Positions 60,110 to 64,000 of a stretch of DNA of 64,000 nt are shown here, in pieces. Within the stretch, counting starts at the first letter, position 1. Each line of letters opens with the position of its first letter. The notes under the pieces are model-generated. The model did no database searches and had not been told where the DNA came from. It saw only the letters and a list, made by a program, of their open reading frames with translations. Origin of the DNA: Candidatus Pantoea bituminis (GTDB taxonomy: Bacteria; Pseudomonadota; Gammaproteobacteria; Enterobacterales; Enterobacteriaceae); NCBI RefSeq assembly GCF_018842675.1, contig NZ_JAGTWO010000004.1:3472001-3536000 (forward strand). The letters run 5' to 3'. The translations under genes were made by a program, and so were the position numbers.

Positions 60110-61040
60110 TTCCAATGCTACCGCTTTTCCTGGACTTAAAGCTGAGATTTGTTCTTACCAGAAGAGATGAAGATCATTTAACAGGACATTTGTAGCTACT
60201 CTTTCCGCACCATTGATTCCTAATGAATGGATTTGCGGCTAAGCTTCTTTTTTGCGGTAAAATTGATTCGCAACAGCAAAAAGTCTCGCTTTCTACGCTA
60301 CTTCCCCTAGCCCAGTCTCATTTCGGTGAGATTGGTGCTTCTTAATTATTAGGTTAATCCTGCTAACCAACGGAACTGAATACAGACAATTCTGTTAAGC
60401 CAGTTTAAACAAGTTTAATAAAATCGATTCTTTCCTCTCAGTTTAGAGTGGATCTAAGCCTTTTTCTATTGAATGAATTTCAACCATCACTAGTGGATAA
60501 ACCAAAAACTTTCTCCAGGAATAATCCAGGATAAATAGTTTATAGATACTTACCACTTTAATGATCAGCATAGGGTTTATCTGTTTAAAATAGTGTTCAA
60601 AGGTACTAAATATTAATCTTTTAAAATAAGCGAAACGGTAACTGAACCCGACGTTTTTCCAATTCACTGAAGTAAAAACTGGTTTATCTCGCTGTTTTAT
60701 CAGGGCCAATAGCCAATAAAAACGCAGAGGCTGGCCATAAATATGCACAAACAGGGCTAATTCACTGACTTAAATGGCTAGTTTTTCCACAACCAATGAT
60801 TTAAAGAATAGCCGGAATGGACTTTAAAAGTCTGAAACCGGTTAACAGAGCGTTTTTCTTCCCTCTCAAACAGGCTTATTTTGGCTATTGAAGGTTGAAC
60901 GGAGACGATAGAAACAGAGAAAGAAACGGTAATTAAGGAAGAAAGCGGATAATAGGGGCTAAAAAGCAGTACGGCAAATTCTTAAAATGCTTCAAAATCA
61001 GTGAGTCGCGCTGACCCTCAACACTGTCAGCGCGAGTACG
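60110..61040. other. AT-rich region with decayed sequence, no sure gene
   Basis: About 930 bases. The only notable frame is 60443-60748 (-, 101 codons). It ends LFILDYSWRKFLVY...EIHSIEKGLDPL, where HSIEKGL resembles the first motif of the nitroreductase-like proteins found in polysaccharide loci; it stops right there, with no downstream continuation in other frames. I treat it as a possible remnant of such a gene (confidence about 0.25). Nothing else was recognised. Confidence 0.4.
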
Positions 61041-62000
61041 TTAGACATCGACTTTAGACACCTGCGATTCAGGCTTAATTCGCATTGCCCAAATTACACC
61101 GGCAATCAAACAAGCAATACCGACTGTGGTTAAGAGTGGCGGCCAGCTTTGATGCCAAAGAAATGTCCACAACAAGCCAAACAGGATTTCGAAAACGATC
61201 AAGGGGCCCATGAGCACGGTTGGAAGGCGCTGGCTTGCAGCGTTCCAGCATAAGGTGCCCAACCAAGAGCACAACAGGCCAATCGTCAGCATTAATGGAA
61301 CGAAAACCTCAGGGTGCGGGCCCAATGGCAGTTCAAACTCTGGGCGTTGCCAGGCAAGCTGAACACTCACTAATGCATACATGATCAACGCCAACGGCAA
61401 GGTGACTAAGCCTTGCGCGGTTGCCCAAGTCGACGGTCTCAGCTGGGGATGCGTACGCATCCAACGGGCATTGCGCAGCGGATACCATGTCCAGCATCCC
61501 ACCGCCATTATTGCCAAGGCGATGCCAGTCAGATAGCGGCTTAATTCAAAATCTACGCTCTTTGTCCGCAGTTCCGCCACGTTCACACAGAGCAATCCCA
61601 CTGCCATGATAATGAGTGCGGGGATCAGTCGACGCCAGGAGAGCCGTCCTTCAAGGTGCCCGTAACGCCAGTTTGCTGTCACCGCGATGACGACCGGCAA
61701 CGTGCCGATAATCATGGTTGAAACGGGCGCGCCGGTGCGTTGGATCGCATTGGCGAGAAACGCATAATAAAGAAGGTTTCCTATCAGCGAGAGTTTCAGC
61801 GCTTCTCGCCAGTCGGCAGGTAGCAGTTTGCGCAGGCGCTGACGATCGTGCCATGCCAACGGAAGCGCAATCAGGCCAAAGGCGACATAGCGCCCGGCTG
61901 ACTGAAGCGTGCCAGGATAATCGGGCACCAGCAGCGGACCAACAAAGATTAACCCCCACATCAACCCTGCCGCGAGGGCAAACAATACGCCAGCAAACAT
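61041..62000 (-). CDS. EamA/DMT-family transporter
   Basis: 319 residues with ten membrane helices in two EamA repeats: LAAGLMWGLIFVGPLLVPDYP and SLIGNLLYYAFLANAIQRTGAPVSTMIIGTLPVVIAV in the first, MGPLIVFEILFGLLWTFLWHQSWP in the second. Members export amino acids or other metabolites. The ATG follows GGAAG. The AraC-type gene upstream on the same strand is about 80 bases away and may control it. Substrate not evident. Confidence 0.88.
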   Translation of the reverse strand: MFAGVLFALAAGLMWGLIFVGPLLVPDYPGTLQSAGRYVAFGLIALPLAWHDRQRLRKLLPADWREALKLSLIGNLLYYAFLANAIQRTGAPVSTMIIGTLPVVIAVTANWRYGHLEGRLSWRRLIPALIIMAVGLLCVNVAELRTKSVDFELSRYLTGIALAIMAVGCWTWYPLRNARWMRTHPQLRPSTWATAQGLVTLPLALIMYALVSVQLAWQRPEFELPLGPHPEVFVPLMLTIGLLCSWLGTLCWNAASQRLPTVLMGPLIVFEILFGLLWTFLWHQSWPPLLTTVGIACLIAGVIWAMRIKPESQVSKVDV

Positions 62001-62078
62001 CTTTTTCTTCCTTTATAGAGAAACCGGCGCAGTGTGGCGAAATGGCGGAAAGATTGCTTGTAGCAGATTGCGGTGATG

Positions 62079-62906
62079 CTAGCGACGCATCACCTGTTTT
62101 TGATAACGACCTGGCGTAATGCCATAACGTTGAGCAAAAGCACGCGTCAGATGTGCCTGATCGGTAAGTCCCACCGTTGCCGCCACGCTGGCCGCTGATT
62201 CACCGCGCGCAAGCAATTGCTTGGCCTCATATAAACGATACGCCATCAACATTTGCTGTGGCGTGACATGAAAGTGCTCACGAAAAGCACGCAAAAAATG
62301 CCACGGCGACAGTGATGCCAGCGCGGCTAACGATTCAAGCCGTACCGGCTCTGCAAGATTTGCGCGTAAATAGTCACGAACATGATCAAAGCGGTGCTGC
62401 GCCTCTGGTTTTTGCTGAGCAGACATGCGGGCCAGCGGCCGCATCAGGCGAAATAATTCCGACAACAAGCTTTGCCGCGCCAATGCTGAATCCGCTTGCC
62501 ATAGCGCAGTCAGGATTTGCGACAGCGGCTGCGCCAGGCGCAGGTCTGTAAGCATGGCCTCATTAAACCACCAGCCGCGATCGCCGGTTAATTCATCCAT
62601 CAGTTGCGGCTGAATGTAGATCATCTGATAGCGCCAGCCTTCATCACAAGCTGATTCGCCAGTATGAAGTTCGTCAGGGTTCATCATCACCAACGAGTTT
62701 TCCGGCGCCGTGTATTGTGTTCCGCGATAGCGAAAGCGCTGTGCACCCGACTCAATAGTGCCGATACCGAAGGCTTCATGGGTATGCGGTTCAAATGCAT
62801 AGCGAGAGATGTGTGCCTGATAAAGTTCTACGCCCGGCAGCTCAGACAACTGCTGAAACTGCGCGCAATCTTTTTCACAGGGAAAAACGGCTGGAACGCC
62901 TTCCAC
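62079..62906 (-). CDS. AraC-family regulator (cupin sensor domain)
   Basis: 275 residues from a GTG with AGAGG upstream. The N-terminal AraC_binding cupin has ISRYAFEPHTHEAFGIGTIESGAQRFRYRG and NSLVMMNPDELHTG. The C-terminal DNA-binding domain has ESLAALASLSPWHFLRAFREHFHVTPQQ and ASVAATVGLTDQAHLTRAFAQRYGITPG. Encoded upstream of the DMT transporter and divergent from the isochorismatase-family gene, so either could be its target. Confidence 0.9.
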   Translation of the reverse strand: MEGVPAVFPCEKDCAQFQQLSELPGVELYQAHISRYAFEPHTHEAFGIGTIESGAQRFRYRGTQYTAPENSLVMMNPDELHTGESACDEGWRYQMIYIQPQLMDELTGDRGWWFNEAMLTDLRLAQPLSQILTALWQADSALARQSLLSELFRLMRPLARMSAQQKPEAQHRFDHVRDYLRANLAEPVRLESLAALASLSPWHFLRAFREHFHVTPQQMLMAYRLYEAKQLLARGESAASVAATVGLTDQAHLTRAFAQRYGITPGRYQKQVMRR

Positions 62907-63034
62907 GACACACCTCTTGGTTACATTGAGTTTGTTTTACTAGCATGCATGTGAACGATGCTGAAATGCAAAAGTTTGCCAATGTCATCTCGCCAGGTAA
63001 CACTGCTTCGCTGATGCGTAAACGGAGTTTTAAC

Positions 63035-63556
63035 ATGGCACAGCGTGTTGTAATGGTAGTCGATATGCAAAACGGCGTTTTTGAAACGCCCCGCTTTGAT
63101 CAGGACGGTCGCGTCGCACGCATTAACCGCCTTATTCAACAATCCGACCTAACAATTTTTATCCAACACCGCGAAGGCAGCATGAAAGAAGGCGCGACTT
63201 CTTTTGATTTGCTGCCAGTACTGCATCAGCCTGCTCACGCACATTTCGTGACCAAAACGGCCTGCGACAGCTTTTGGCAAACGTCTCTAACCCAACGGTT
63301 AAATGAACTTTCTGTGAAAGCGTTCGTTATTTGTGGTTGCGCGACCGATTACTGCGTCGATACCACGATTAAAGTCGGTGCCAGCCTTGGCTATCGCATT
63401 ACCGTGGCGGCAGATGCGCATACCACGGCCGATCGTACTTTTGTCAGCGCAGAACAACTGATTAATCAACACAACGAGGTGTGGGCAGCGCTTTCACTGC
63501 CTGGCAATGTGCCACGTGTGCTGAGCTGTGATGCCATTTTGACAGAATGGTCATAA
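63035..63556 (+). CDS. Isochorismatase-family cysteine hydrolase
   Basis: 173 residues from the ATG after GGAG; the longer frame has no site. The catalytic triad of the family is visible: D10 in VVDMQNGVF, the lysine in FVTKTACDSF, and the nucleophilic cysteine in VICGCATDYCVDTT. Such enzymes hydrolyse amides or related bonds (nicotinamide, N-carbamoyl compounds, isochorismate). No siderophore or NAD genes are near, so the substrate is open. A strong bidirectional terminator follows. Confidence 0.9.
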   Translation: MAQRVVMVVDMQNGVFETPRFDQDGRVARINRLIQQSDLTIFIQHREGSMKEGATSFDLLPVLHQPAHAHFVTKTACDSFWQTSLTQRLNELSVKAFVICGCATDYCVDTTIKVGASLGYRITVAADAHTTADRTFVSAEQLINQHNEVWAALSLPGNVPRVLSCDAILTEWS

Positions 63557-63571
63557 TTGAAAAAGTTTATA

Positions 63572-63607
63572 AAAGAAAAGGCCCAGCGAGCTGGGCCTTT
63601 TCTTTTG
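63572..63607. terminator. Bidirectional terminator between the isochorismatase gene and ssb
   Basis: AAAGAAAAGGCCCAG / CTGGGCCTTTTCTTT, a long stem with A/T-rich arms that provide a U-run in both directions. Confidence 0.9.
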
Positions 63608-63629
63608 GTTTAACGCGAGTCCACAAAAA

Positions 63630-64000
63630 TCAGAACGGGATGTCGTCGTCAAAATCCATTGGAGGTTCATTATTGTTGCTTGCAGGTGCGCTCTGCTGCT
63701 GCGGACGAGATTGCGCGCCGCCGCTGAACTGATTACCGCCGCCCTGTGGCTGCTGCGGTTGGCCCCAACCGTTGTTGTTGTTGTTGCTTTGTCCGCCGCC
63801 AGCAGGTGCTGCTCCGCCAGCGCTGCCGCCTTGACGTCCACCCAACATTTGCATGGTGCCGCCTACGTTAACCACAACTTCAGTGGTGTAACGTTCCTGG
63901 CCGCCCTGATCCTGCCATTTACGCGTACGCAGTTGGCCTTCGATATAGACCTGGGAACCCTTACGCAGGTATTCACCGGCTACTTCGGCCAACTTGCCAA
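63630..64000 (-). CDS. ssb: Single-stranded DNA-binding protein, C-terminal part (5' end beyond window)
   Basis: The window holds the last 122 codons; the N-terminal half of the OB fold lies beyond the edge. Visible are [43 protein letters not shown] of the OB fold, the flexible Gly/Gln/Asn-rich linker, and the acidic tip MDFDDDIPF that binds partner proteins. Nearly identical to E. coli SSB. It binds ssDNA as a tetramer in replication and repair. Confidence 0.97.
   Translation of the reverse strand, partial: GKLAEVAGEYLRKGSQVYIEGQLRTRKWQDQGGQERYTTEVVVNVGGTMQMLGGRQGGSAGGAAPAGGGQSNNNNNGWGQPQQPQGGGNQFSGGAQSRPQQQSAPASNNNEPPMDFDDDIPF

Noticed and set aside
60443-60748. 101-codon - strand frame as a real gene
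   Set aside because: AT-rich, no clear start site; only the last few residues resemble a nitroreductase motif. Kept as a possible remnant in the region note.
60780-60800. DnaA box (TTTTTCCACAACC)
   Set aside because: A single imperfect match near ssb; no cluster or origin features.
63547-63732. Small + strand frame at the end of the isochorismatase gene
   Set aside because: Runs through the terminator and antisense to ssb.

Overview
The window looks like chromosome of a gamma-proteobacterium of the order Enterobacterales, most like the Erwiniaceae (Pantoea/Erwinia). This is an inference from three things: the conserved gene order gltP - acs-yjcH-actP - yjcE - ghxP - soxR/soxS - yjcB - ssb, which is the E. 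coli K-12 order with some genes lost and others inserted; the periplasmic glucose-oxidation genes (PQQ glucose dehydrogenase plus a three-subunit gluconate 2-dehydrogenase); and dispersed REP/BIME-like and ERIC-like repeats. I saw no phage, CRISPR array, tRNA or rRNA.

Layout. 1-9.5 kb: the tail of a Gfo/Idh/MocA oxidoreductase, an MFS exporter, an AT-rich gene for a degenerate EAL-like protein, gcd, a repeat cluster, an MdtG-like exporter with a LysR regulator, and a MarA/SoxS-like regulator. 9.7-13.4 kb: a QseB/QseC-like two-component system, tsx and a PhnB-like VOC protein. 13.4-20.4 kb: abgR and abgABT (p-aminobenzoyl-glutamate uptake and cleavage), then an MFS transporter. 20.4-32.2 kb: the gluconate 2-dehydrogenase operon behind a perfect GntR-type palindrome, sbmA, yncE, a small YhcN/BhsA-family protein, a NepI-like exporter with an AraC regulator, and an Aer-like chemoreceptor. 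32.5-38.6 kb: one very large autotransporter adhesin gene. 39-56.9 kb: murQ-murP, gltP, acs-yjcH-actP, yfaZ, a cidAB/lrgAB-type pair with its LysR regulator, yjcE, ghxP, a glutathione S-transferase, soxR/soxS and yjcB. 57-64 kb: an accessory segment (flippase plus ATP-grasp amidoligase-like gene, an IS3-derived ORF, AT-rich decayed DNA), then a DMT transporter, an AraC regulator, an isochorismatase-family hydrolase and the 3' part of ssb.

How genes work together. Gcd and the gluconate 2-dehydrogenase would oxidise glucose to gluconate and then 2-ketogluconate on the periplasmic side. MurP/MurQ import and open N-acetylmuramate. AbgABT recover p-aminobenzoate from folate breakdown products. Acs/ActP scavenge acetate. 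SoxR/SoxS form the redox-stress switch, with a SoxR operator matching the classical sequence.

A caution that affects the whole annotation: ten genes are interrupted by simple frameshifts (14 events). Thirteen fit a single missing base, mostly inside or next to homopolymers; the tsx one fits two missing bases or one extra. In each case the neighbouring frame resumes the expected protein at family length. This pattern fits base-calling indels in the assembly better than true gene decay. I list these loci as pseudogenes for literal accuracy and say in each entry where the frame breaks.
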